Below, piece by piece: positions 20,001 through 29,891 of a stretch of DNA of 64,000 bases; position 1 is the first letter of the stretch, and every line of letters starts with the position of its first letter. The notes below the pieces were generated by a model. The model was not told the DNA's origin and ran no database searches. It saw nothing but the letters and a program-made list of their open reading frames with translations. The stretch comes from Geobacter sp. AOG2. GTDB taxonomy: Bacteria > Desulfobacterota > Desulfuromonadia > Geobacterales > Pseudopelobacteraceae. The stretch lies in contig NZ_BLJA01000001.1 in the NCBI RefSeq assembly GCF_019972295.1, forward strand, positions 280,049 to 344,048, given 5' to 3'. The translations under genes and the position numbers were made by a program.

Positions 20001-20748
20001 GAGCGACAAGGTGCGCCTGTTCCCGAATCGCCCGGAGATCCGGTTTGAGAATGCGATCCACGAGATGGTCGAACCGGCCTTGGACCGCCTGAAGATTCCC
20101 TATCCTGCCGCCCCTCAGGTGGTCGTCCATCACTACGGCTACCTGGACGACAAGCGCCAGGAAGATAAAAAGAGCCTGTATTATGAGATAGGGGTAAAGA
20201 AACTTGCCGAGAGCGGCGGCTCACCGAAAGCGATTGTTGAACTCGCCATTCAGGCCGCCGGTATCGAAAGGTATGAAGAGGCCATTGAACTCTGGAAGCG
20301 GGCGCTTGAGTATAACCCCGAATCCCCGCTGGCCTATTTTAATCTTGGTTTTGCAAATCTCTGCATCGGACGTTATGATGATGCTTACGACGCAACGAAA
20401 CGCGCCCTGGAATTGCAAAAAGATTATCGTGAGGCCTGGGCCAACCTGGCCTTGATCGATATCTTCAGGGGGCGGCACCTGGCCGCTCTGAAGCAGCTTG
20501 ACAAGCAGGTCGTGAGCCGTGGCGACTATGTCATGTTCGACCTGATCCGTGCGGTGGCCTGTTGCTGCAACCATGAATTCGAGCGAGCCGAGGATTGTTT
20601 CCGAAGCGTGGTGAGCCGGCAGGTGGAGTTCGACAAATTCGTCGAGACGGCTGCCCGGCATCTGCGGCGATCAGGCAGGTGGTCCGATGCCGATGCCGTT
20701 GTCAAAATAGCCCGTAAGGCGGGCTGTCGTCTGCAAGGTGAAATGTAA
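17053..20748 (+). CDS. giant glycosyltransferase with three GT2 domains and TPR segments
   Basis: About 1231 aa from the ATG at 17053; a GTG at 17026 would add 9 residues, and neither has a clear SD. Order: GT2-a (about 14-240, VSIVIPVYNQ, LFLNNDTMVTPGWLP), GT2-b (322-580, VSIILLTFNQ, LLLNNDVVVTGGWLS), TPR-like helices (580-835), GT2-c (about 844-1060, SLCMITKNEAKDLPRCL, LVMDADETIS), then TPRs (1060-1160). GT2-c belongs to the class that begins with a CMITKNE-type segment. No signal peptide is present. It ends 4 bases before the convergent flbT stop. A role in glycosylating flagellin is inferred from location. Confidence 0.9.
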   Translation: MTTPLSHAAAPAVSIVIPVYNQLHFTRQCLTSLENNMDLGQFEVIIIDDASHDGTEEALRALAGTRPWLRYFRNPANRGFAASCNQGAVLAQGNYLLFLNNDTMVTPGWLPPLVEVLESQPDIGVVGPKLVFPDGTVQHCGKVWGDHHTPRSHPDHLYYREPGDAAHVNRSRDYQIITGACMLLRRAEFFRYGPFDEQYENGWEDDDLCYAYREQGMRIHYCSAATVVHFQSISLNDGLSQDERLLKELSGQVATGAPPDPRLPGLYQKVEQRLLGIRSRFERNRSRFFGKWGRRVFRDDYRYIQADGLEERFFGGQQMPQPLVSIILLTFNQLPYTIECVESLRRHTTERYELIFIDNGSTDGTVSWLRELVGREPATCRLIENNKNLGFARGCNQGLEAAKGDYLLLLNNDVVVTGGWLSGLLACFRHRPETGIVGPLTNNISGIQRLSGSPPSPQAGLEEFAAGIRTRFGGRRIYNRRIVGFCMLFSRDLFNRVGYLDESFGNGNFEDDDYCLRGELEGFRNLIAGDVFIHHYGSVSFRGNNMDYAQAMAGNRGVFNRKWSRTITEPLLARKVVTLKTMEEADRLRRQGKSNAAVEVLLKEGIAQIPGEMRFYCMIADILLEGGMPAEALQTLREAPRLYETSRALYLLVQAACLLAQEGVGRDAATRADRCHPAYPNARLMRGVLALCNGDIACATEEFHAAAAMDASNPDVWCGLAQVAEAASNREAAFEWYRRASIVAPTCLEAARGLHRLAASPDEQALARRHFEEALYFRDDDRDIRYLLIDLLIRAGEQSAALAHAERAMVLFGADKGLVDASLALRRSVGPLVIPPATRAAGTSVSLCMITKNEAKDLPRCLASLKPIVDEIVVCDTGSSDGTREIAEAFGARVIDHVWTGDFSAARNCSLAAATGAWTLVMDADETISPYDYDAFRELVGRQPNAMTAYTITTRNYTNKLVEKWQEHDGRYPVEEAGRGWMPSDKVRLFPNRPEIRFENAIHEMVEPALDRLKIPYPAAPQVVVHHYGYLDDKRQEDKKSLYYEIGVKKLAESGGSPKAIVELAIQAAGIERYEEAIELWKRALEYNPESPLAYFNLGFANLCIGRYDDAYDATKRALELQKDYREAWANLALIDIFRGRHLAALKQLDKQVVSRGDYVMFDLIRAVACCCNHEFERAEDCFRSVVSRQVEFDKFVETAARHLRRSGRWSDADAVVKIARKAGCRLQGEM

Positions 20749-20752
20749 CCGG

Positions 20753-21178
20753 TTAATTGCCCGCAGGTAGCAACGGTGGTGAGGTGTCGCCGACATGTGC
20801 CAGAAGTTGGTTTTCGTATGCCATGAGCGCCTGTGCCGTTTTAAGGGCCTGATAGAATCTTCCTGCTGCTACTTCCCCGCTGATCTCGTCGAAAAACCGT
20901 TGGCTGCTCGGTACGGCGGCCGTAATCTCCCGTTCCAATTCGCGGAAAACCTCATGATAGTTTGAGTCATTCGCGCCACTGTCAATATACATGAGCTGAA
21001 GCACAAAATAGACCCGTCGGGCCGGCGAAGTCGCCCCGGCCTCGGTCATGATGTCCTTTTGACGGAGTATGGGCACATTGTTTTCGACTGTGAATTCGAT
21101 GGGGCGGTTCCCACACTGCATGACGGCGCCGCCGATGATGATCTTTTCGTGGGGTTTGAGGTGAAGTTTCAGTGACAT
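20753..21178 (-). CDS. flbT: flagellar biosynthesis repressor FlbT
   Basis: 141 aa, full length for the family. The N-terminus carries the FlbT pattern LKLHLKPHEK-GAV-Q-GNRP, then LRQKDIM, PARRVYF and LMYID. In Caulobacter FlbT binds flagellin mRNA or flagellin-associated factors and limits flagellin synthesis after transcription; FlaF acts with or against it. Here it is downstream of flagellin on the same strand, and flaF lies about 4.3 kb away. The family is best known in alphaproteobacteria, so its presence in a Geobacter-like genome is notable. SD: GGGGAC. Confidence 0.93.
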   Translation of the reverse strand: MSLKLHLKPHEKIIIGGAVMQCGNRPIEFTVENNVPILRQKDIMTEAGATSPARRVYFVLQLMYIDSGANDSNYHEVFRELEREITAAVPSSQRFFDEISGEVAAGRFYQALKTAQALMAYENQLLAHVGDTSPPLLPAGN

Positions 21179-21284
21179 GGCATCGTCCCCAGCTTTCCGA
21201 CAGTACTTGCCTTGATCGTCGTGCGGATTGAGCTTATACCCTGCTGAATGCTCTTATGTTTAACACGCTGTAAAAAATGATAAA

Positions 21285-21320
21285 AAGGGGGGAAAAGATC
21301 GATCGCTCTTTTCCCCCCTT
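21285..21320 (-). terminator. intrinsic terminator after flagellin
   Basis: A 14-bp perfect stem (arms 21285-21298 and 21307-21320) of an A2G6A4-type sequence with loop CGATCGC-like. On the minus strand it is followed by a T-rich stretch ending in TTTTTT; T-rich sequence also flanks the plus side. It lies 35 bases after the flagellin stop and before flbT, so flbT may depend on read-through or its own promoter. Confidence 0.85.
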
Positions 21321-21354
21321 ATTTTTGTTACCGTTCAGGCTGACTGCGCTGTGA

Positions 21355-22206
21355 TTAGAACAGTTTCAGGACGGCCTGAGCTGCCTGCGAAGCCAGGCTC
21401 AAGGAGGTGATACCCAGGCTCTGGCGGGTCTGCAGCATCAGCAGGTTGGCGCCTTCCTGGTTGGTATCGGCCAGGGTCAGGTTGTCGGCACCGGTCTGGA
21501 GTGTGCTGACCATGTTGTCGGTAAAAGTCTGACGGGCGGTGACGACGCTCAGGTTGGCGGACAGCGTTGAAGACTGGCTGCGCAGCGTGTTGAGCGCGCC
21601 TTCAAGCTGGGTGGCCGAAGACTGGATGTTGGCGGTACCGGCGGTGGCGTCTGCCCAGCCAGTGCTACCGGTGTTACCGACGTTCGTTGCGGTCGACAGG
21701 CCAAGACCTGTGGAGGTTGCGTCGAAACCCTGGATCTGCAGCGTAGCGCCGCCGGTTGCGGGAGCGAATTCAACAGTCTGGTTCTGGCTGTTGAGGAAGT
21801 TGGTGCCGCGATAGCCGGAATCGCTGGCCAGTTCGGTGATCTGAGTCATCAGGGTGTTGAAGGTGGTGGCGTAGCTGGCACGGTCGGTGACGCTGGTGGT
21901 GGCCAATGCTGCCTGGGCGACACCTTGGGCGGACTGGATCAGGGAGGTGATGCCGGTGATGCCTGCGTTAGCTGCGGAAACCATCTGCACGGCCTCACTC
22001 ATGCCATCCTTGCGGTTGGACAGGTCGGTGGCGCGAGCTGTTGCGGTCTGGGCGGCAAAAAAGTTGGTCGGGTTGTCGAGAGCGGTGTTGACCGACTTGC
22101 CGGTGGACAGACGGGTCTGGGTCCGGTTGATGAGGGTGGTGGTGTTCTGGAGGGACAACAGGTTGTTCCTCATGCCGCTGGTAAGGGAGATGTCGTTGAT
22201 TGCCAT
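21355..22206 (-). CDS. fliC: flagellin
   Basis: 283 aa from the ATG at 22206 (AAAGGAG upstream). The N-terminal D0/D1 coiled-coil region (NNLLSLQNTTTLINRTQTRLSTGK, typical flagellin N domain) and the C-terminal D1/D0 region ending in QAAQAVLKLF are intact. The middle is short and rich in Ser, Thr and Gly, so this is a compact flagellin with little D2/D3. Those Ser/Thr residues are possible O-glycosylation sites for the nearby glycosyltransferases (inference). It is exported unfolded by the flagellar type III system and forms the filament. A FliA-type promoter lies at 22270-22297. Confidence 0.96.
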   Translation of the reverse strand: MAINDISLTSGMRNNLLSLQNTTTLINRTQTRLSTGKSVNTALDNPTNFFAAQTATARATDLSNRKDGMSEAVQMVSAANAGITGITSLIQSAQGVAQAALATTSVTDRASYATTFNTLMTQITELASDSGYRGTNFLNSQNQTVEFAPATGGATLQIQGFDATSTGLGLSTATNVGNTGSTGWADATAGTANIQSSATQLEGALNTLRSQSSTLSANLSVVTARQTFTDNMVSTLQTGADNLTLADTNQEGANLLMLQTRQSLGITSLSLASQAAQAVLKLF

Positions 22207-22269
22207 GGGTGCTACTCCTTTCTGGGTTATCGGCGGCATTTCTTGCCGCGCAATGTTCGTTTAGATTAC

Positions 22270-22297
22270 TTATCGGTGGTGCCTTTCGATAACTTTA
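22270..22297 (-). promoter_or_regulatory. sigma-28 (FliA) promoter of flagellin
   Basis: On the minus strand TAAAGTTA (22297-22290), 12 bases, then ACCGATAA (22277-22270). The sigma-28 consensus is TAAAGTTT-N11-GCCGATAA, so 7 of 8 bases match in each box with one extra spacer base. It is placed about 65 bases upstream of the flagellin ATG. Confidence 0.85.
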
Positions 22298-22321
22298 GCA
22301 AAAATTTATGAAGTTGGGCGA

Positions 22322-23974
22322 TCACACCTGTTTTTTGTGGAGCAGGGCGGTGACGTCGGCTATAACTCTACTCCAGGCACCGGGTTGCGCTTGCCTGAAA
22401 AGGCGAGCAGTCGGATACCAGGGGGTGTCGTCTCGCCCGAGCATCCAGCGCCAGTCAGGCGCAAAGGGCAGCAGTATCCATGTGGGGGCCGCCAGAGCGC
22501 CGGCGAGGTGGGCGACGGCCGAATCTATGGTGATAACCAGGTCGAGGCAGGTGATAAGCGCCGCGGTATCATCAAAATCGTGGATATGGCCGGTCAGGTC
22601 GATGAGCGGTAACGCCGCTATCCCCGTGCCGTCCTTTTTGTCCGCTTCATCCACCTGGAGCGAATACCAACTGATATGGCGCAGATCGCTCAGTGGTGCA
22701 AGCAGGGAGGGCGGGATGGAACGTCGCTGGTCGGGGAATTTTCGTCCGGCCCAGCATATTCCGACCTTCAGGTTTGCGTCTTTAGCCAGCCGGGCACGCC
22801 ACATGCCCCTCTTTTCGGCCGAGGGTTCAAGATAGGGGACATGGTTGGGGATACTGTCCAGGGTTGTGGACAGCAACCGGGGAAGGGATAAGAGGGGGAC
22901 AACGCTATCGCAGGTGGTATCGCCTGCCCCGTCGTTAACTATCCTTTCCGGACCTTTCAGGGAAAGGAGCAGTGTGTTGAGGGGGGTGAGATGGTTCTCC
23001 AGTACAACCGCCGCCCCCATCGAAGACAGAAGGGGAATATAGCGGGCAAACTGGAGCGTATCGCCGTAGGCTTGTTCGGTCTGGACCAGAATCCGCTTGC
23101 CGCTGGCGGATTCCCCGTTCCAGAACGGTAAACCGGTCCTGCGCAATCGGACCGGCTGAGAGGTTTCAAGGCGGCTGTCAAAATCGCGGAATCCCTCCCG
23201 GTATTGCCCCCGCAGCAGGTGTATCTGGCAGATGTTCCACAGAGCTGTTGGGTAGCCTGGGCGTAATGAAAGGGCTTTTTCATAATGCGCGAGCGCATCA
23301 TCGAGTTTGAGCAGGCGTCGGCAGACCCCGCCAAGGTTCAGATAGACCTTCGGGTTGTCCGGGGCCAGTTCACGTGCATGCACAAGGTGCCGCCAAGCCT
23401 CATCCAGACGGTCGAGATGCTCGCACAGGACCCCAAGGCTGATGAGGGCGTTGACATTGTCAGCCTGAAGGTCGAGGACGGCCCGGTAGAGTGTGTATGC
23501 CTCCTCAAGCTGTCCCGCACCGTATGATGCATCGGCAAGGCAGAGAGAAAGGTCACTCGATTCAGGATTACGGCGATGTACTTCCCCAAACAGTGCCACC
23601 GTCTCAAGAAATCGCCCCTGCTCGTTGAGCAGGGTACCCAAGTGTCGGTATGCTTCTCTATCTGTGGGGTCCACAAGAAGCGCCTTACGAAAGTAGCGCT
23701 CGGCATCTTCGGGGTCACCCTGCTCGTAACGGGCCATGCCCAAAGACAGATACGCAGACGTATTGAGCGGATCGATAGCCAGAGCCCGATAGAGCAGTGA
23801 CTCGGCAACGGAGGGGGCCTGTCGGCGCGAGGCCATCCCGGCGGCTTCCACGAGCAGATCGACCTGCCGGGGGTATCGTTTGAGTAGATGAATGCATAGG
23901 GATTCCGCTGCGTCCCACTCTTGGCGGGATTCATACTGACGGAGCAGGTCGAGTTGTTGTTCGGCAGATGTCAT
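22322..23974 (-). CDS. TPR protein with C-terminal glycosyltransferase (GT9/GT41-like) domain
   Basis: 550 aa from the ATG at 23974; an in-frame GTG at 24046 would add 24 residues but has no SD. Residues 15-260 are TPRs (LALGMARY-like repeats such as YLSLGMARYEQGDPEDAERYF). Residues about 260-550 form a GT-B-like domain with GDTLQFARYIPLL, VGICWAGRKFPDQ and LVITIDSAVAHLAGAL, typical of the TPR-linked heptosyltransferase-like enzymes. It is a paralogue of the product at 25980. It lies beside flagellin, consistent with flagellin O-glycosylation (inference). Confidence 0.88.
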   Translation of the reverse strand: MTSAEQQLDLLRQYESRQEWDAAESLCIHLLKRYPRQVDLLVEAAGMASRRQAPSVAESLLYRALAIDPLNTSAYLSLGMARYEQGDPEDAERYFRKALLVDPTDREAYRHLGTLLNEQGRFLETVALFGEVHRRNPESSDLSLCLADASYGAGQLEEAYTLYRAVLDLQADNVNALISLGVLCEHLDRLDEAWRHLVHARELAPDNPKVYLNLGGVCRRLLKLDDALAHYEKALSLRPGYPTALWNICQIHLLRGQYREGFRDFDSRLETSQPVRLRRTGLPFWNGESASGKRILVQTEQAYGDTLQFARYIPLLSSMGAAVVLENHLTPLNTLLLSLKGPERIVNDGAGDTTCDSVVPLLSLPRLLSTTLDSIPNHVPYLEPSAEKRGMWRARLAKDANLKVGICWAGRKFPDQRRSIPPSLLAPLSDLRHISWYSLQVDEADKKDGTGIAALPLIDLTGHIHDFDDTAALITCLDLVITIDSAVAHLAGALAAPTWILLPFAPDWRWMLGRDDTPWYPTARLFRQAQPGAWSRVIADVTALLHKKQV

Positions 23975-24053
23975 GGCTGGCTTGTAATGCCTTGATTCAG
24001 AGGAATTATCGTCACGTTTTCTTATCTTCTTGCAGATGTACTTCACTTTTAGG

Positions 24054-24080
24054 TAAAATTCAATTTAAGATTGACGATAT
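24054..24080 (+). promoter_or_regulatory. sigma-28 (FliA) promoter of the TPR/Ig-like gene
   Basis: TAAAATTC (24054-24061), exactly 11 bases, then GACGATAT (24073-24080): 6 of 8 matches in both boxes with consensus spacing. It is 48 bases ahead of the ATG at 24129 and suggests that this gene is a late flagellar gene. Confidence 0.68.
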
Positions 24081-24128
24081 AGTATAAAGAAGGGTAGACG
24101 TTTTAAACCGATCCGGAAGGAGGTTGCA

Positions 24129-25361
24129 ATGGCATCCGTAATAGATTCAAGCAGTCTCAGCTCATTGTTTTCGGCCATGTCCGATACGACAGCCCGCGAC
24201 AATGCTGCCGTAAATGCGTTGAACAGCGGCTTGACCCTTTTTCAAAATAAAAAGTATCAGCAGGCTGCAGCCGCCTTCAGGCAGGCTCTCGCATATAATC
24301 CGGGTACCACCGGTAACCTTGATGCGTCCACGTACGATAATATCAAGTCGGCCTACAGTTATCTGGCGCAGTCTTACTTGAAACTGGGCAAGGACAAGGA
24401 CGCCATTGCCACCTATAAGCAGGCTCTCCGGTTCGATCCCACCCAGGATGATGTCTATGTAAGTCTGGCAAACATCTATATTCAGGATAAACGTCCGGCA
24501 GACGCCGAGAAGGCACTGCGGACCGCCACGAGGCTCAACCCGCAAAATGTCGTTGCCCCTTATACCCTTGGGCAGCTTCTTGTCCAACAGAAGAGGCCCC
24601 AGGAAGCGGAGTCCTTTTTCAGAAAGGCGGTGAAGCTCGCACCGAAGGACGGGAACGCATACTATGGACTTGGTCTGTCCCTTGAGCAGCAGGGTAAAAC
24701 CGACGATGCCATCCAGGCATTGCAAAAGGCGACCACCCTCAAGACGGATTTTACGGCGGCCATCTATGAGCTTGGCAATGCCTATGCAAAAAAAGGCCAG
24801 ACTGACAAAGCCCAAGCCCAGATAGCCGCTCTTACGAAGATCAACACGAGTGAGAGCCTTTCCGATGCGACGACCCTCAAGGCCACGATCAAGCAGCCCA
24901 AGATGGTTGTGATCGACACGACCAAAAGCACCTTCAACACGACCCTCGGTGCCGTGCCGCTGCTTGCGCTCGACAGCCAGTTCATTCAACCGGACGCTTC
25001 GAAGGAGGTTTCGGTCAGCTTCCTGTTTGATTCGAGCATGGACCCCTCGTCGGTCAATAATATCAGTAACTGGACTATTCGCAAGGCTCAGGGGGCCGTC
25101 ATCAACGGGCATACAGGCCTGTACGACAACGGAGCCTACCGGTCATCCGATACGGTTGTGCCGCCTATGCCTTCACGAGTGGTGTATGACGCTACGACTC
25201 AAGAGGCAACGATCTATTTTTCATTGCGGCAGAATGATTCGGTGTCCGGGACTATCGATACCTCCCGGATCGTCTTTTCTTTCAACGGACAAGATGTCAA
25301 CGGTAAAAAGATGGATTCCACCGCCGATCAAATCGACGGCTTCTCGGGAAAAGCATTTTAG
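24129..25361 (+). CDS. TPR protein with C-terminal Ig-like domain, probable flagellum-associated
   Basis: 410 aa with a strong SD (GGAAGGAGG). The N-terminus (about 30 residues, Ser/Ala rich) has no Sec signal. Residues about 40-255 hold five or six TPRs. Residues about 275-405 contain VSVSFLFDSSMDPSSVNN, the style of SbsA/Big_5 Ig-like domains, followed by beta-rich sequence. I do not know a named protein with this make-up. The FliA-type promoter and flanking flagellar genes suggest a filament- or cap-associated protein, or a chaperone; export by the flagellar system would explain the lack of a signal peptide. This is inference. Confidence 0.8.
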   Translation: MASVIDSSSLSSLFSAMSDTTARDNAAVNALNSGLTLFQNKKYQQAAAAFRQALAYNPGTTGNLDASTYDNIKSAYSYLAQSYLKLGKDKDAIATYKQALRFDPTQDDVYVSLANIYIQDKRPADAEKALRTATRLNPQNVVAPYTLGQLLVQQKRPQEAESFFRKAVKLAPKDGNAYYGLGLSLEQQGKTDDAIQALQKATTLKTDFTAAIYELGNAYAKKGQTDKAQAQIAALTKINTSESLSDATTLKATIKQPKMVVIDTTKSTFNTTLGAVPLLALDSQFIQPDASKEVSVSFLFDSSMDPSSVNNISNWTIRKAQGAVINGHTGLYDNGAYRSSDTVVPPMPSRVVYDATTQEATIYFSLRQNDSVSGTIDTSRIVFSFNGQDVNGKKMDSTADQIDGFSGKAF

Positions 25362-25376
25362 ATCCGGGCGGAAACC

Positions 25377-25404
25377 TTGCATTTGTGCCATTTGGGAGTA
25401 TAAT
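25377..25404 (+). promoter_or_regulatory. candidate sigma-70 promoter of flaF
   Basis: TTGCAT (25377-25382), 16 bases, TATAAT (25399-25404), about 75 bases upstream of flaF. It matches the vegetative consensus well and starts just after the preceding gene's stop. Confidence 0.5.
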
Positions 25405-25477
25405 AATTAACTTAACGCGAGTGCCGTCAGGTAAAGATGTTTTGAAGAAACAACGGTAAAAGGAGAGCCATTCATCC

Positions 25478-25861
25478 ATGCAATATAGTCTTAATGCATA
25501 TACCGAAATACAGAAGGAAGGGCTGAGTGGCAGGGAACTGGAGGCTTCCGTCATCTCGCGAGCGGGCCTGATGCTGAAGCAGGTGCAGGAGAACTGGAAT
25601 ACGCCCAATAGAAGCGAAAAACTCTTGGAGGCGGTGAAATTCAATCAGAAGGTGTGGAGCTTTTTTCAGGCAGAGCTTGCCGAACCCTCCAACCCGCTCC
25701 CCAAAAAACTCCGCGAAGATATCCTCAATCTGAGCCTTTTCATAGACAAGCGTCTCTTCGAGGTCCTGGCATTCCCGGACCCGGAGAAACTCACTATCGT
25801 CATCGACATCAATTTTAATATTGCCGCGGGGTTGCGGACCAAACCGGAACTACCGGCATAG
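25478..25861 (+). CDS. flaF: flagellar biosynthesis regulator FlaF
   Basis: 127 aa with SD AAAGGAG. The family pattern is clear: an N-terminal Y-LNAYTEIQ segment, LLEAVKFNQKVWSFF, the PSNPLPKKLREDILNLSLFIDKR block and IDINFNIAAGL. In Caulobacter FlaF is needed for flagellin synthesis or secretion and interacts functionally with FlbT. Here flaF and flbT bracket the flagellin and TPR/Ig-like genes instead of being adjacent. Regulation of the flagellin made next door is the likely role. Confidence 0.9.
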   Translation: MQYSLNAYTEIQKEGLSGRELEASVISRAGLMLKQVQENWNTPNRSEKLLEAVKFNQKVWSFFQAELAEPSNPLPKKLREDILNLSLFIDKRLFEVLAFPDPEKLTIVIDINFNIAAGLRTKPELPA

Positions 25862-25979
25862 TTTTTCTTTTTACTCAGCCACGCATGCCTTTCCCATGGG
25901 GTTACTCACCGGCAGCAGACCAAGTTCTTCGTGATGGCTACAGGGTGGGGCGAGAATGCGTCCCCGAAGGAGCAGGAAC

Positions 25980-27226
25980 TTGAGATGTTGTGACGAGTGC
26001 CTTGCTGCCGCCATGAGCCTGCATGATGCCGGTCGTTTCCCTGAAGCGCTCTCCCTGTATGACCAAGCTCGGGCGCTCTGCGCCGACTCTCCTGCCTATT
26101 GGAATAATCGGGCCAATACCCTTCTTGAACTCAACCGGCTTGGGGAGGCCGCCGAAAGCTATCGCGCGGCCCTTGCCTTGTGTCCCTCCCTGACGGATAC
26201 CCGGGTTGCTTTGGCCACCTGCCTTCAGGGGCTGGGGAGGATCGACGAGGCTCTTGTAGAGTGCGACACCGTACTGTCCGTCCATCCCGAGCATGCCGAA
26301 GCCCATTGGAACCGTGGTCTGCTCCAGCTTCTCTCCGGTAACTACGAACAGGGGTGGAGAGAGTATGAATGGCGCTGGAAGAAGCGCCGTTTCACGTCGC
26401 CCCGGCGGCAGTTCGACGTGCCGCAATGGGGGGGGGAACCCATTGCAGGCAGACGGATTCTGATTCACGCTGAGCAGGGATTTGGCGACACGATCCAATT
26501 CTCCCGGTACCTCCCGCAGGTCTCGGCGCGGGGAGCAGAGGTGATCTTCGAATGTCACCCCCAGCTTGTGAACCTGATGAGATCGCTGTCCGGGGGCATT
26601 CACGTCGTCCCCTTCGGCCGCGCGCTTCCCCGGTTCGATCTGCAGTGCCCGCTCTTGTCCCTGCCCGGCATCTTCGGGACGACCCTTGCAACTATACCTT
26701 CACAGATCCCCTACCTGTCCGAGCCGGTTGGCAGTCGCCAGTTCTGGGGCAGCATCCTTCCCGCCACCCCGGGATTTAAGGTTGGGCTTTGCTGGAAGGG
26801 GAAACAGTACCCTGACCCCGGCCGGAGTTGTCCGACAGGCGATCTTGCCGCCTTGGGTGACGGAATCCCTGGCACGGAGTTTTTTTCCCTCCAGATGGAC
26901 GAAGAACATGCCCGGCTCCCCTTCCCGTGTAACGGTTTTGCCCCCTTACTCCTTGATTTCTGCGATACGGCGGCGCTGATTGGCCGGCTTGATCTGGTGA
27001 TAAGTATCGACACGGCCGTGGCTCACCTTGCGGGGGCACTCGGCAGCGAGACGTGGGTCATGCTGCCGTATTCGCCGGATTGGCGCTGGGGGAGGCAGGG
27101 GGATACCACACCGTGGTATCCGAATATGCGGCTGTTCAGGCAGAAGGAAATAAACGGATGGGTTTCCCTTGTGGAAAAGGTTGCCAGCGAACTGACACGG
27201 TGGTGCGCTGCCCGGGGACGCGCGCC

Positions 27227-27248
<22 letters not shown>
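25980..27248 (+). CDS. TPR protein with C-terminal glycosyltransferase domain
   Basis: 422 aa from a TTG at 25980 that has AAGGAG at 25967-25972; an in-frame ATG at 25956 would add 8 residues with a weaker SD. Residues 5-140 are TPRs; from about 140 there is a GT-B-like domain with GDTIQFSRYLPQV, VGLCWKGKQYPDPGR and LVISIDTAVAHLAGAL, then PWYPNMRLFRQ. It is a shorter paralogue of the protein encoded at 22322-23974, the two flanking the TPR/Ig-like and flaF genes. Its last 22 bases overlap the convergent ilvA. Flagellin or another filament protein is the likely acceptor (inference). Confidence 0.87.
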
Positions 27249-29589
<2,341 letters not shown>

Positions 29590-29621
29590 TTTTCGAAACC
29601 TAAATCATCAGGGGGCTGGAT

Positions 29622-29795
29622 ATGCCGGAGGGACCGGACGACTTGGAAAAACTCCTCATGGATGTGCAGAAAGCCATACGCGATAACGAACAGTTTCTCA
29701 AGAATCTTGGGGATGATGCCCTGGAGTCGGACGATACCGAGGAGTTGCCCGATGATGTCGAAGGTGGCGACGAGGACAGCTTCGAGGAACTATAG
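29622..29795 (+). CDS. small acidic hypothetical protein (57 aa)
   Basis: 57 aa, starting MPEGPDDLEK, with a GGGGG-containing SD and a stop at 29793-29795. About a third of the residues are Asp or Glu, mostly in the second half (DDALESDDTEELPDD), and the first half is helical. No metal or enzyme motif is seen. It lies just after trxB and is followed by a strong terminator, which supports a real gene in the trxB transcript. I do not recognise the family. Confidence 0.62.
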   Translation: MPEGPDDLEKLLMDVQKAIRDNEQFLKNLGDDALESDDTEELPDDVEGGDEDSFEEL

Positions 29796-29832
29796 GCTCT
29801 CGTCATCTCGGTGGAGACATACACGCACATGA

Positions 29833-29871
29833 AAAACGCCCCCCGGAACATTGTTCTCCGGGGGGCGTTTT
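29833..29871. terminator. bidirectional intrinsic terminator
   Basis: A perfect 15-bp GC-rich stem (29833-29847 with 29857-29871), 9-base loop, ending in T4 on the plus strand and equally in T4 on the minus strand. It lies between the plus-strand trxB/small gene and the end of the minus-strand cytochrome gene, serving both. Confidence 0.92.
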
Positions 29872-29891
29872 CATGCCGGCGGGTCGCCGGG

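Noticed and set aside
25432-25459. Sigma-28-like boxes (TAAAGATG-N12-AACGGTAA) before flaF
   Set aside because: The implied transcript would start at or after the flaF SD, and the -10 box matches only 5 of 8.
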